This document shows, piece by piece, positions 1-36,400 of a stretch of DNA of 64,000 nt. The notes below the pieces were generated by a model. That model saw only the letters and a program-made list of their open reading frames with translations, did no database searches and was not told where the DNA came from. Each line of letters begins with the position of its first letter. Positions within the stretch are counted from its first letter, which is position 1. The stretch comes from Pogona vitticeps (taxonomy: Eukaryota > Chordata > Lepidosauria > Squamata > Agamidae), in the NCBI RefSeq assembly GCF_051106095.1, contig NC_135789.1, forward strand, positions 18,101,501 to 18,165,500, read 5' to 3'. Made by a program: the position numbers and the translations under genes.

Positions 1-22527
<22,527 letters not shown>

Positions 22528-22807
22528 CCCCCGAGCCCCGGCGGGATGCTGGGCGAGGGATGCAGGCGGAGGCTGGGAGGCTGATGCGAAGGCGGCGGGC
22601 GGCAACGGCGGCGGCGGCGGCGGCGGGTGATGCTGGAAGAGGAGGAGGAGGAGGAGAAGCCCGGCGAGCGCAGCATCAGGACCACAAAAGGCGGCTGCTC
22701 AGCAGCGGCGCCGCCTGGGCGCCGGGGGAACTGCAGGATGCTGATCAAGCCAGGAAAGCTCCGGTGGCATCTTAAAAGCCAGCAGGTTTGATCCGACGGC
22801 GACTTTC

Positions 22808-22829
22808 GGTGTGTGTGTGTGTGTGTGTG
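22808..22829. repeat. GT dinucleotide repeat
   Basis: Short GT run about 280 bp upstream of the CELF5 ATG. Confidence 0.85.
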
Positions 22830-23296
22830 CGTGTGCTGCAGCCCCCCCCCCCTTTTGCTTCAGCTGCCACTCCGTCTGGGGCTCCGTCGGGCAGCCAGCT
22901 CTGGACGTGACGGGACGAGGGGCCATCTGTCCGTCCCCAAGTTTTCTTGGTGGAGACGTTCTCCCCCGGGAGCTTCGCCCCCCCCCCGCCCCAGTCCGTC
23001 TGCAGGTGCTTCTGAGTCGCGGCCCGCTTCCAAAAAAATGTCTTCTGCCATTCAAGCGGCCAGGCCTCTGGATCTAAGAAAACATGATCTGTTCCTTCCC
23101 GGACTGCCAAGGGTGCGTGTGTGGGAAACACACACACAGGGAGAACGGGATAGGGAGAGGGGGAAGGCATGACCAAAAGAGAGAAATTCAGGAGGGAGAT
23201 GAAAGAGGACGGAGAAAGAAGCGGCCAAAGGACGACCAGAGATAAAGAGACAGAAGCTGAGGAGGAGTGGGGGGAAGCGAGAATAGGGAGTGTAAT

Positions 23297-23517
23297 ACCA
23301 ATCGGGTCAATTCTGAATTATGGCAACACTTTATAAGGTTTTCCAAGTAAAGAATACACAGAAGTCGCTTCCCCTTCCCTTCTTCTGGGAGAGGATCCCC
23401 GGGACGGTGCAGCTGGCCCAAGGCCACCCAGGCTGGCTGTCCTCGGAGTAGGCACCAAGGGGGGACTCAAACTCCCAACCTTGGGCTCCACAGATAGCGG
23501 TTTCGACCTATCCAGCC
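23297..23517 (-). mobile_element. tRNA-headed SINE with Bov-B-like tail
   Basis: Plus-strand words GGGTCAATTCTGAATTATGG, AGGTTTTCCAAGTAAAGAAT, GGCCCAAGGCCACCCAGGCT and ACTCAAACTCCCAACCTTGG: reverse complement of the same subfamily as 17313-17520, here longer. Confidence 0.75.
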
Positions 23518-25579
23518 AGCTCCAAACCAGGAGAAGTGTGTGTGTGTGTGACAAAATGAGATGGAGGGTGGGGTGGCTGAAAGGTAGGGGGAAAACAGAC
23601 AAAGAGTAAAGAAGAGGGAGATGCAAGAAGTGATGGGGTGATGAAAGAGAGGAATCAAAGAAAAAGAAATGAAGAACTGGAGAGGGGGGAATGAAGGAGA
23701 GCAGAGGGTGATTAAAAGAGATGAAAAGAGAAGGAAATAAACTGGGTAGCAAAATGTAGGAGGGTGGGGTGAGAGGGAGGAAAGAGGTAGACAGGGAGTA
23801 AAGGAGGTGGTGGAGATGGAAGGGCGAGGGGGGGGTGACCAACAAGAGGAAAAAATAAAAGCACCATCAGAGAGAGAAGGGAGTGACCCCAAAAGAAAGA
23901 GAACAGGTAGAAGAAAAGCCATGTAGTCCAAGGTTTTGTTTTTAATGCTTACTCACAAATAAGCCCTACTAGGAAATCACTCCTTTTTTAAATGTATTCC
24001 AACTGTATGGTCTCACCCGGTCATTCTCAATAGGGGGGGGGGGCTGGTCCATTTGAAAGTGTGGAAACAATGCTTCATACACCAACTCATAAGGTTCATG
24101 ATGCGCCTTCAACCGTCCTGATTTGGCCTCTGCTACTTTTAGATTGTGTTGGTGGCCATGTCCAAAAAGAAACCAAGAACGGTTTGACCCTCTGCAGATT
24201 TATTCAGAAGTGCATCTCCTTATGATCCCTAAGGAACATATTACTCACAATAAATAGGACTGAAGCCTTAATCAGACACACATCACGCTTGCACAGAATT
24301 AAAGGTATTCTTCAAAAGTTGTGATTGTTTTGAATTGTGACTTGAACTGGACCAGCTCCCTGTGGCTGTAAGCTCAGGGGGTGGAATCTGGAGACTTCCC
24401 CATGTTTCTGGACTACAACCCCCTTCATCCTCAGCTAGCTTAGCCACAGGTGAAGGGGCAAGCAGGATCTGCATGTTCCCCACCCTTGGATTTAAGCCCT
24501 AAGGAGATCTGTCAGCCTGGATTCACGTTGTGCACCGACTGGGATTTCCAATCTTCAAGGCAAGCCCCACATTTAACGCAATGCAGTAGTCTAGCCCTAA
24601 GGTTCCCTGATGTGGGAAAGGGTGACTGTGAAGCACATTTCACAGTCTTGTCAATTTTGGCAATTCTAAATGCTAAGTCACAATGCAAAAACCCTTTTAT
24701 GGGGGGGGGGGGAGAGACACTTTCCTTTGAGCCCCATCAGCTGTCAAAATCTGATTAGGATTTTAACAGAATACTATATAAGCTTTTCCTCCTCGGTTTC
24801 TCCACAGTAGATATTTTTGTGTTAAATAATGGAAATGCCCAAGACACAGCAGGTTGAAGAAAGCTGGAGAATAAAGAAGTGCGCGGGGAGGGGGGGGGAG
24901 ACTGAGAAATACCACCATCACGAATACCACCACCAAAGTGGACACAGAATCAGCACACTTTTTAAAACAGAGGTAGACCTGCTTTGGACAACAGGGACCT
25001 GATTGTAATGTACAGATGGGAGAAAGCACTGGGCCATCTGAGGAGAATGGCCCCGGGTTCAAAGCGCTTTCTTGCTATGCACACCCCTGGGAGAACTCAG
25101 CTCATGGGCCACCTCCCTGCGCTTAGTTCCTACCTAGCAGGGCTGCTGGGGAGGTGGGAGAGGTAAATAGGCCCCTCCCCCCTGTACTGACCATCGGCAG
25201 TGGGGAAAAAAACAGCATGGTGAATAAAATAAGCAGGCAACCTTTTGCCAGGCCATTTTAAATCCTTTCAGGGCCCATTAGTCAAATTTGATATAAAATA
25301 AACTGGTATTTAAGAGTAGCTATAAAAAGGACACATCTAATTTGCTAATGGCAGCAGGATTTACAGTACTGTGTAGGCTGCCTTCTTTCATATTCTCAGA
25401 CTGCTCATAGACGTTTTACTGTTTTGTTCTACTGTTATTACTTTTATCATCATCATCATCGAAAGCTTGGGGTTAAGAAAGCTTTTGCCAGCTTTTCTTA
25501 AGTACATATTTAAGAACCCCCTAAATTAATTGATTCTATTATACCTGTACAGAAGATGTTACACACTGATTTTGGGTGG

Positions 25580-25920
25580 GGAAAAATAACTTGTCTTAAG
25601 GATTTAAGACAGGAACTTCCAGATCAAAACAAGCCTGAACTTTCTCTGCCAGCAAAAACGATGAAACTCAGACTGTCCGACTTCCGGCAGTATCGAGAAA
25701 CAGCAAGACTTCTTGCAAAAGCCAATAATAATAATAGTGGGGAGACGGGGATAGGAATGAAAGCCAACAGAAGTGGATGTCATGTGAGAGGGGTTGATTC
25801 CCTAAAGGTAGCCACTGCCTTGAATTTGCAAGACCTGAGTTGAGTTGTTAATGGCAGGACCTTGAAGGGGTCGGTCATTCGTTTATAAGGTCACCATAAA
25901 TCAGAAGTGATTGAAAAGCC
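25580..25920 (+). mobile_element. Bov-B-like LINE 3' remnant
   Basis: Words CCAGCAAAAACGATGAAACT, GACTGTCCGACTTCCGGCAG and a tail GGTCACCATAAATCAGAAGT then GATTGAAA. Same family as 40985-41300. Confidence 0.6.
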
Positions 25921-26792
25921 CACAAGAGCAACTACCACACAGGAATATCAAAGCATTAAGTATTTTCAGCTTCCAGAAATAAAAAAAACCAACAAGAGAT
26001 CACAGTTCTACCTCTGACTGGTTATACCGTCCCCTCCTGGAGCTTTCTAGTCCATAAATGAGTTTATCCTCGTGTTTGATGGGATTTATTTTTGCTTTCG
26101 TCTTGTTGCACTGCTTAAAACCCGTGCGATCCACACAGGAAAAGCCCTGTTTATTCAAGATCCAATTCTAAGAATCACCTAGAAGGAAACATTATTGGGA
26201 CTCAATGGGTAGCTTGATCCGTGTAAAGAGAGGATATGGCAGGACGTTACTGTATTTTCCCCACCTACAGCTCGCTTTTGAGGGTCAAGTCATTCCAGAG
26301 ACCTTGTCAAGAGGGAGGAAAAGGACCTGGAGGACAGGAATCTCACTCTCTCGCAATCCATCTGACACCAGACGGCTGCTGTGCAGATAATGCACCAAAG
26401 AAGGAAAGCCACTACTCAGAGTTTGCTTGAAGAAACATGGGATGTCAGGAACAAAACATATTTAAAAGGCAACAGAGGGGGTGGTACAAATCCACATTTA
26501 TCCCAGACAACTCCATCACCCATGATCCTTCACCCAACCCCACCCCATTAAGAAATCCCAGAAAGAACGTTCGGCTCCCTGCTCCTTCTCAAGAAGGCCC
26601 TCAAGTACAGAACGAACACAACCAAGAAACATACAGTAAGCCAGCTTTTCCTGAAGCTTAAAACCCTGCCCTTCCTTCGCTCATCTGTAGTTCAAAAAGG
26701 CCGTCTTTAAAGCACACCAGGCCCCACTCGAGCCGGGCGTTGAGAAAAACAGCGTCAAACACGCTCGGAAAAAGAACCTCTTTGTAGTTCTC

Positions 26793-26798
26793 TTTAAT
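26793..26798 (-). terminator. Candidate NCLN polyadenylation signal ATTAAA
   Basis: Reading the minus strand after the NCLN stop, ATTAAA occurs about 590 bases downstream, the first good poly(A) hexamer noticed. The 3' UTR would then span about 26775-27382. Confidence 0.4.
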
Positions 26799-27382
26799 TT
26801 ACATGTGCACATTAAAAAAAAATTAAACACAACAAAACACAAACCAACACCCCCCCCGCTTCAAGTTGTCGATCCGACAGGCCCCGCCCCTGCCTCCCAC
26901 CCCCAAAACTGGCAAGACCCCCCCCTGCCCTGAAAGCTCGTCAACTATGGCACGTTTTCATTCGTTTCTCAAATAGCAGCTTTGCATTCATGGAAATGTC
27001 TTTTGTTCAGAGGTGGACTTCTCCAAGGAGGCAGACGAGGAAAGGAGCAAAGAGAGAGAAAGCGAAGGAGGGAGAGGAAGAATCAACCGGGATTTCATCC
27101 AAAGGAGTGACGTGCGCCTACAGTTCTGTCTCAGGAAAAGGGGTGCAAGGAAAGAGAAACACAAGATTGAAAAAAATACAAGTTTTATAAGTTTTTCTTC
27201 CCCTCTCCTTTTTTTTTCTTCTTTTTTCCCTATCTCAACTGTTGCCTCCTTAATCCAGGACAGGAAGAAAAAGAGAAACAGAAGGAGAATGGACAGGGAA
27301 ACTCAGCAGCGGTAAGCCTCCGGTGTAAGACGAGATGATGCTGAAAAGATTTCCTCTGGTTGTGCAGGCTTTTCTCCTCCTG

Positions 27383-27442
27383 TCACTGTTGCTTGGATTT
27401 GACGGATAATCTCTGCACCAGCTTGTAAAGGAGACCAAAGTG
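27383..27442 (-). CDS. NCLN: NCLN coding exon 15 with stop
   Basis: Encodes [19 protein letters not shown] and a TGA, matching human HFSLLYKTVQRLLVKAKTQ. The acceptor follows TTTTTTCTTTTTAG. It is 7.3 kb from exon 14, with the LTR element and a CR1 copy in between. Confidence 0.92.
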   Translation of the reverse strand, partial: HFGLLYKLVQRLSVKSKQQ

Positions 27443-30400
27443 CTAAAAAGAAAAAAAAAGCAGGGGAGGAATAAAAATGAAATGCTACTGGAAGTTCATC
27501 AGAGACTATTATTACTATGTTTTTAAAGGGGGGGGGCAAAGGTGGAGATAATGAGTACAAAATGGGCAATCTTCACGCTTTCTGAATCCTCCTTTAATTT
27601 CAAAAGGAAAACATCACAGAATAATGGAATAGGAAGGGGCTTCTGAGCCCGTCCAGTCCAACCCCCGGCTTCAGGCAGAAAATCGACGTCAAAGCAGATC
27701 TGACCGGGGGTGGTCTAAATTTCTCTTGAAGGCCTCCAGCTTTGGGGCACTCTCCACCTCCCGAGGCCGTTGGTGCCATCTGTTGTACCACTCTAACAGT
27801 TAAGAAGTTTTTCCTGAGATACAACCTAAAACGTTTGGGCTTCTTGTTGCTTGAGCCCATGGTTGTGTGTCCTGCACTGAGGGATGATGGAGGACAGGTC
27901 CTGCCCCTCCTCTGGAGGACTGCCTTTCCAAGTCTTTGAAAAGGGCTCTCCTGCCTCTGTCTTCTTTCCTCAAGGCTCTTTCCATCTTTCCTCCTCCTAG
28001 GGCTTAGTTTTCAGTCCCTTGACCATCTTTGTGGCCCTCCTTTGAACCTGCTCCAGTTTGTTGGCAGCCTTCTTAAAGTCCAGAACTGGACACAGGACTC
28101 TAGAGAAGGCCTAACCGGCGCCGAACAGAGGGTGATAGGTACCTCATGAGATAACTACACTTCTCAGTAATTCTCTTAGGGCCATCAAGAGAATTCAGGT
28201 GGGATGTTAACACTGGCTGGACCAGGTCTTCGATGTTCTGAGCCAGATGCTATGGAACCACCGGTGGTTCTGTCAGCATTGGCAGGATCTATTTTTCTCC
28301 AGGGGAACTAGGCATAATAGGTTTGGACTACAAATCCTCTCATCCCCCAGCTTGCACAAGAATTGGTCAGGAATTCTGGGAAGTAGACCAGAACTTCCAA
28401 GAAAATACACTTCTCCCTTAAAATTGCACAGGTCTCTCTGTGTGTGTGTGAACCAACTGTTTATGCGTTGTGGATATGTTCAAGGGGGCATAAAAGTTAT
28501 ACACAGATTTTGAACTACACGGGAGTCTGGCACCCCTTGTTGAAGGGAGAAGGGTAACCGAGGTTGCTTCCCCCAGCTGAACACGCTGACTCAGAAATGA
28601 CTCTGTATGCAAGTGTTAATCTGGTTTAACAAACCGTGAAGAGACAAGCTTCAGTTCTGAAAGGCCAAGATCCAAATCTTAAGGGAAGCTCTTAAGAGAC
28701 ATGGGGGGTGGGGGTGGGACGACAGTGGTGGAGCAGCAGCAGCAGCAGCTGAGTTCTTGCTGTTACATACAGCACTGATGTTACCTGTCTGTCATGGGTT
28801 TGGAGGGAAAGTTCCATCCTATGGGGAGTGGAAGGCGGGACATCAGGAGGAGGGGCTGTACTGTATAAATATGTGATGCGTGTGTGGTGAAAAGGAGATG
28901 CTGAGAGACACTGGGTTGTGACGAAGCAGCAGCTGGGAAGAAGAAGCTGTTGTGGGAGTCTGTGTGTCAGACAGGGTACTTCTGTGTGTCAGAGTACCAA
29001 CCTGATAGGTTCAGGTGTCTGTTAGTTAGCCAGAACTGATAGGTTCAGGGTCTGTGCTTCAAGTTAAGGGTTCTGTGTGAACCAAACTGTATGCTTGTAT
29101 GAATGAGAATAAGCCACGTTACTTTACCTTATTCACCTGATTGTTTATTTTTCCCTGTGTGTATTTAAATAAACCTTATTCCTTTTGTTGTTTAAAAATC
29201 CATCCCTGGTCTGTGTGACTTCTTAAAGGGAATGGTTGGTGGCAGCTTAGTGTAACTGTGTGACATATCCCAGTAGGTCTGGGTTTGTCACATTGATTGG
29301 TGTCCAGCGTGTGGGATACGACTGGTCCAGTTGTCCAGCGGTCCAGCAAAGCCTTGGCAAGTGTGCCCAGAGCAAGGGGGGTCTAGTCAGGGACAGTCTG
29401 AGGCGCGTAGGTAATCTTCTAGGTGTACCTCACGGGGAGGTGCGCTAGTAGAAGAACGTGCCAACTGGGGAGACTTAGATTAAGGTGCTCTGAGGCAGCC
29501 TAGTTTTGGCGGGAAAAAAGCTGAGGCAAAACTGCGTAGTAACAGTGATCTAGCTTGCCAGCTGAGAGGCCCAGCAGAGGGGGGTAGGCTCTGACTCGAT
29601 ACTGTTGCAAGTTTAGTGCTGAAGAACAGCAGCAATCTCTGGGGAGAGCTGGTTCTGAGGCAAAAAGGAAAAAAGTGGTCGTTTTATTTTGAGGCTTGAC
29701 TTTTTAAAGCAGCCTGTTCTGAGGGGGGATTATGCCCTTGACTCGAAGCCAGATGGCCGAAATGAGTGAAGTGAAAGACCCCCAGATTGACCAAGGTTCT
29801 GAGGATGAATTTGGCTCAGTGCAGGGTGACAGCACAGGAGAGCAGAACCCAGAACTTAAAAAATTGCTCATAGCCCAACAGCATGAACTGAGGATGAGGC
29901 AATTTGAAATGGAGGAAAGGGAAAGAGAAGAAAGGGAGAGAGAGAAACAGCGGCAATTTGAATTAGAGAGAGAGAGATTGGAAAGAGAAGAAAGATTAGA
30001 GAGAGAGAAAATTGCTCTGGAAAAAGAAAGGATGGCGTATGAGTTAAGAAAATTGGAAATGATGAACCAGAACAATAATAACAATAGGGATTCTGAGGGA
30101 GGCCAATTGTCTAAGGCTGACCTGAAGAAATTCCCTGTGTACCACAAGGGAGATTGTCCTGAGGTGTTCTTTTCCTTAGTGGAAAGAGCGTTTGTGGACT
30201 TCTCAGTGAGGGAAACTGAGAAGATGACCATCATGCGATCTTTAATCAGTGGTAGCCTGGCTGAGGTTTATGCCGAGATGCCTGAGGAACTGATGAAAGA
30301 TTTTGCAGAGTTTAAAAAACTGGTGTTTGCCAGACATGGGATAAATGCAGAGCAGCTGAGACAAAGATTCAGGTCCCTCACCAAGAAGCCAGAGCAGACT

Positions 30401-33400
30401 TTTACCCAAGTGGGGGCCCAATTGGTGAGGCTGCTTGAGAAATGGCTATCGCAGGAGGGAACAGAGACCTATGAGCAGCTTAAAGACTTGATAGCACTGG
30501 AACAGTTCTATTCAGTCCTGCAAGGGGAATTGAAATTCCAGGTGAGGGAAAGGAAACCGAAGTCTGTGGCAGCAGCCGCAGAGATCGCAGATTTTATTTC
30601 CCAAATAAGAAAGCCCTTGGGTGAGGGGAAATCTGTGGGTAAACCCAAAGAAACCTACAGCAAGTACTCTCAGGGACCAGGGAAAAGCCAGCAAGGGGGA
30701 GGGGCCCATGGTGAAGGGAAGCCCTCAGACATGAAACCAAGACCTCAGATTTTGGAGGGAAAACCAAAACAAGATGAGAGAGAATCAAAATACACCAGAA
30801 AATGTTATTTCTGTCAGGGAAAGGGTCATCTAATCTCAGAGTGTGAGAAATTAAAGCAGCTAAAAGGAATGGTGCCTCAGGAGTCTAGTGGGACCAAGCC
30901 AAAAGCTGTGTTCTGTGTCCAGAAAGAGCAAGGCTCAGTGTCACTGAGGGAGCCTGTTGCCATGGCTACTCAGTCTGGAACAGCTACCTCTGCTGATCAG
31001 GCTGAGGAAAATGGTCCTCTTGTGGAGGTAAAACGCTGCTTGCTGGTGAAAACAGATTCTCAGTTGTTTGAGACAGCTGGGGTGGACGTAGGAATACTTG
31101 ACCGTCAGTATAGGGGGCTGCGGGACACTTGTTCCCAGGTAACCCTGTGCCATCCAGATATTATTCCTAGGGAGTTTATAATCCCAAATGAGAGCATGAA
31201 GGTGGCAGGGATTGAGGGGCAGGTAATCTCTCTGCCAGTAGCAGAGGTACCTGTCCACTTTCAAGGCTGGAGGGGAGATTGGCGGCTAGCGATTTCATCG
31301 ACTCTGCCAGCAGCCGTGCTCGTGGGAAATGACCTGGCTGAACATGTGAAACGGGTGCTAGTGATTACACGTTCACAAGCCACCACAGGGACAGTTCAGG
31401 GGGGTAATGATGAGCCAGAGACGGAAGCAGAGGGGAGTTCAGAAGCTGTGGTGGAAACCTTAACCACAGACAGCAGATTTGGACAGGAGCAAAAGGCAGA
31501 CGCCACTCTCCAAAAGTGTTTTGAACAGGTGACTGACGCCCAGCTAACACCTGAAACCCCAGTGAGATTTCTGGAGAAAAAGGGGATTTTATATAGAGAA
31601 ACCCTGAGGAATATCTCAAAAGGGGGAGATGGGATCAGAAGTCAGCTGGTGGTACCTGAAAAGTATCGCCCCATGATCTTACAAAGGGGTCACTCTGACA
31701 TGTTTGCTGCACACTTAGGGGTGAAAGGGCCCCTTGATTGGATCAAACAAATTTGGGAGCAGATCACCCAGGATGACCCACAAGACGTTGTGACTTACAT
31801 AGACACCTTGATGAATGACCTAAAGAGAAATCTAGAGCTGGCAGCAGAAAACCTGCAAGCTCAGAAGGTCAGACAGAAAACATGGTATGACCACAAAGCT
31901 AGAGAGAGGCACTTTGACCCAGGGGAGGAAGTGCTTTGGCTTAGGCCCTGCAGAGAGAATAAACTGCAGCTCAAATGGGCAGGACCATATAGGGTCATTT
32001 CCAAGATGTCAGACCTGAACTACCTAATAGAGCAGGAGGAGAACCAAGCAAGGAGGGTGGTTCATGTGAATGCCCTAAAACCCTACTACAGAGGGGAACA
32101 GAGGGTTTTATTCGCGATAAAAGCAGCTGAGAGTGAGGAAGCGGAATTACCCTTCTGGGAGGGTAGAGGGGAAGTAAAATACAACCCAGAGGAGGTAAAG
32201 ATCAGTCCTGCACTCACCCAAGACCAGCAGCAAGAACTAAAAATGCTGCTTAGTAAATATCAGCAGGTGTTTTCCAACAAGCCGGGGATAGTGAAGGGAG
32301 TGATGCATCGGATCCACACAGGGGATGCACCCCCGCAGGCAGTATCCCCATACCGAGTAACGGGACCCTATAGGGACAAGGTGCGGAAGGAGCTGGACGA
32401 GATGCTGAGGGAGAACATAATCGTCCCCTCTTCTAGTCCTTGGTCCTCTCCGATAGTCCTTGTGGACAAGCCTGATGGGAGCATTAGGTTTTGTGTCGAT
32501 TACAGGAAATTAAACCGTGTAACCACTCCTGATGCCTACCCAATGCCCAGGCTAGACAACCTGATTGAAACCATAGGGGGTTGTCGGTTCATCTCATCAT
32601 TGGACCTGGTAAAGGGATATTGGCAATTAAGAATTGATCCCAGGGATCAAGAAAAGACTGCCTTTTGCAGCCCTTTTGGTCTCTATGAGTTTCGAGTCCT
32701 GAGCTTTGGTCTCAGAAATGCACCAGCCACATTCCAAAGGCTGATGGACCAGACCTTGGCAGGGCTCAGTGACTTTACAGTGGCCTACATTGACGACATA
32801 GGGATCTTCAGTAATACCTGGGAAGATCACCTGATACACCTGGAGTTAGTGCTGCAGAGGTTAAGTGCAGCAGGGCTAACAGTAAAGGCCAGCAAGTGTC
32901 AGCTGGGTAGCCCAGAAATAAAATACTTGGGTCACATGGTAGGGGGAGGAATGATAAAACCCCTGGAGGCCAAAATAGAAGCTGTTCGTGATTGGCCTAG
33001 ACCCAACACCAAGAAAAAAGTCAAATCATTTCTTGGGTTGGTGGGCTACTACAGAAAGTTCATCCCGAGGTTTAGCGAGATTGCGGCTCCGCTGACCGAT
33101 CTGACGAGGAAGACGGCTGATGACCGCATCCCGTGGACCAGCGACTGTGAGGCGGCGTTCCAGAGGTTGAAGGAGGCGTTAATCAACTATCCTGTCCTGC
33201 GTGCTCCAGACTTCGACCGGGAGTTCATCATCTACACCGATGCGTCTAACAGCGGGGTAGGAGCAGTTCTGTGCCAGGAGGATGAGAATGGTGACCAGCA
33301 TCCAGTGTCCTACCTGAGTAGGAAACTTCAAAAAGGTGAGAGACATTTGGCAACCGTGGAGAAGGAGTGTTTGGCCATAGTCTACGCGATCCAGAAGGCC

Positions 33401-36400
33401 AAGCCTTACATCTGGGGAAGACATTTTATTCTGTGTACTGACCATTCACCATTGCAATGGTTAAAGACAATGAAAACCCACAATAGCAAACTTATGAGGT
33501 GGGCTTTAAACCTACAGGACTATGACTTTGAAGTGAAGGTGGTCAGAGGGTCAGTGAACTGTGTTGCTGACGCCTTATCAAGAAGACCTGAAGAATGAAG
33601 ACGGCGAAAGAAACATGGACTATGTGTATATAATGATGACAAAAGTTAAATGTACCTGTTTTCTGAAATTGGTTTGTATGAATAAAGGTAAATTGATGTA
33701 ATGTATATGGTAAATGTTTAAATGTCTAATTGCTATGGTTAACTTAGAATGTAAGTATGAGTAAGTATAATAAGGTATGTATAACTGTTGTTGTGTGTTT
33801 TATCCAGGTTGTTTTTTGGTGAAAAGCACGTTAGCTTTCCCCCTACAAAACAACTTATAAAGAGGGGAGGTGTTACATACAGCACTGATGTTACCTGTCT
33901 GTCATGGGTTTGGAGGGAAAGTTCCATCCTATGGGGAGTGGAAGGCGGGACATCAGGAGGAGGGGCTGTACTGTATAAATATGTGATGCGTGTGTGGTGA
34001 AAAGGAGATGCTGAGAGACACTGGGTTGTGACGAAGCAGCAGCTGGGAAGAAGAAGCTGTTGTGGGAGTCTGTGTGTCAGACAGGGTACTTCTGTGTGTC
34101 AGAGTACCAACCTGATAGGTTCAGGTGTCTGTTAGTTAGCCAGAACTGATAGGTTCAGGGTCTGTGCTTCAAGTTAAGGGTTCTGTGTGAACCAAACTGT
34201 ATGCTTGTATGAATGAGAATAAGCCACGTTACTTTACCTTATTCACCTGATTGTTTATTTTTCCCTGTGTGTATTTAAATAAACCTTATTCCTTTTGTTG
34301 TTTAAAAATCCATCCCTGGTCTGTGTGACTTCTTAAAGGGAATGGTTGGTGGCAGCTTAGTGTAACTGTGTGACATATCCCAGTAGGTCTGGGTTTGTCA
34401 CACTTGCTTCCAGCACAAGGGTGGGAATCATGAGCCAGGCTGCTGGACTCTCCCCCTACCTCCTCTTTTATTATGAATGGGGGGAAAAAACCCAGAACCA
34501 GGCATCCACTAACTACCCTTTAGCAAAAGGTGCTCAAAACACATAGGAATCAGAACCCTTTCAGCCACAGAGGAACCGGTGTGCCTCTGCTTTGGGGAGC
34601 TAGGAAAAAAAATTCACCCCTTGAATCTCAACTGTCTCTGCTCTAGAGTGTCATGTTTATCAAAATGAGATGTTTTCTTTCTCTTTTTTAAGGCTGCAAG
34701 CCAGCCCTCGGGTCTGCTGCACTCACTTGGACCGCAACGTAAGCCACTCCCAGGTAAGCCGCAATGCAAAGCGCCAGGAGAAGGTCAAAGATGGCAGGCT
34801 TCACCCTAAAGCAAAACAGAGACACGTGAATGCCGTAGATTCTTAAATACTCACTTTGTGACGACCACAGGGATCAGGAATCCCAAGTTGGCTCCTGGCT
34901 GGGAGGTGGAGGAAAAGAAAAGAGCAGCAGAGAGAGAGAGAGAGATAAAGAGAGAGAGCGAATGAAAGAGAAAGGTCTCCCTCCATTCGGAACAGGGCTG
35001 AGCAATCTGTGGCTTTCCGGACCATCACTCAGCAGGTGACCTTGGGTCACTCACGTTTTCTCAACTTTATCTACCCTAGAGCCTTGTGGCACAGCGGTTA
35101 GACGGCAGTACTGCAGCCCAGACTCTGCTCACCACCCAGGTTTTACCCTAATGATTCAGTGCAGCTGGGCCAAGGTTGACTCAATCTTCTGTCCTTCTGA
35201 GGCCAGTAAACTGGGTACCGGTAAGCTCTCGACAGAGGGGTGTGTGCGCCATGTGTAGCCCGCATCATTAAATTGTAAACCACCCAGAGTGTGCTTTTAG
35301 TGGTAGATAAGCAGTAGCCTTGTCAGCAGGCAAGGCCACCTACGATGCACTGACCTATATGTGAGAAGGGTAGGATATAAATGTAGAAGATAAATATTTC
35401 TTAGCTACCAAGAGGGGCACAATTTAGCGTGAAGGTAGATGGAAAACTAGAGAAATAAGGAATACCTCACCCATAAGGTTCACTTACCTATACGCATTCA
35501 TTACTTGTTTCAACTGGTCATAAAAAACAAACTCGGGATCCCTGTTTTAAATGGAGAAAGAAAAAATAGGAAGGTATTTTACAGATTATTAAGTTTTAAT
35601 TCGCAGGAACACAGCATAAGGTCAGCTTTAGAGCATCAGTGAATTACAGCCCCCAGTCATTTTTGCCTCTCCTTATGAGACTTAAGGAGAAGTTCTTGAG
35701 ATCCCAGGAATCCTGGCCAGCAGAGCTCATGGTGAAGGCTTCTGGGAGTCATAGTCCAAGAGCACCCGGGGACTTGAGGTTAGGAACCCCTGTTTTAGAT
35801 CATTAGAAAGAAGGGAGAAGCCCACAGACGGAGACAGAGCCTCCCCAGAAACCACTGTGGAGAGGGATAATTTTAGCGTGAAGTGGAGGAATCTCGCCTA
35901 TGGCTGGTGGCAGGGCTCTGCACTTCTAATGAAGCTGTCACTTCTCGGATCTGCACCCTCCTTTTCGTTCTTACCGCTTATCCGCCTTCACGTGGTGCTG
36001 TTTGACGTCCTTCAGGGAGCGGCTCATGTAATATTCTAGAGTGCTGAGGAAAGGACTGTCTTTGTCCACCAGCTGAGCGGCTCGGGGCTGGCTGGTCAGC
36101 CAGTCCATCACGGCCTCCATCTGTTCCTGTTGGATTTGCTGCAGATGAGAGAGGAGAGTTCAGAGGGAAGGACCGAAGCAACTCTGCCCGTTTGAAGCCC
36201 ACGCTCAGGCCTCCCACTCCTCCCTGTCCCGGGGTAATGGGCCTTTGCCCCCTGGGCATGTTTACCATCTGTTCTGTGAAGATTTGGAGGTTTGCTGGTA
36301 GACCCTAACAAATAAAGGGAAAGAGAAAGAAAATTAGACTTAGAAGTTGGCTATGCACGCTGTTCTGTCTCCCCCTAATGCTGCAGCCAGGTGCAAATCA

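Larger units (their letters stand above)
22830..26760. other. Spacer between CELF5 5' end and NCLN 3' end
   Basis: No gene recognised. It contains purine-rich plus-strand DNA (about 23130-23930), a Bov-B-tailed SINE (23297-23517) and a Bov-B-like remnant (about 25580-25920). The remainder, including 23940-25550 and 25930-26760, shows only short G runs and unassigned sequence. Confidence 0.65.
28761..34402 (+). mobile_element. Young Gmr1-like (Ty3/gypsy) LTR retrotransposon inside NCLN intron 14
   Basis: A 5.6-kb element with two 532-bp LTRs (TG..CA ends) that I read as identical, flanked by the 5-bp duplication CTTGC (28756-28760 and 34403-34407). It is inserted opposite to NCLN transcription. 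A primer-binding-site-like TGGTGTCCAGCG follows the 5' LTR and a polypurine tract (33861-33870) precedes the 3' LTR. One long frame encodes gag and pol parts, with integrase-derived sequence ahead of reverse transcriptase and RNase H. That is the order known for the Gmr1 group of deuterostome Ty3/gypsy elements. Identical LTRs imply a very recent insertion. Not every family domain looks full length, so I read it as not whole (about one break). Confidence 0.88.

Noticed and set aside
22528-22605. Upstream extension of the CELF5 frame
   Set aside because: In frame, but begins at a TTG and has no ATG; the ATG at 22527 gives MAKL, matching the human N-terminus.
36108-36311. Minus-strand frame covering NCLN exons 11-12 in another phase
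   Set aside because: Shadow of the true exons; it ignores their splice sites and lacks nicalin similarity.
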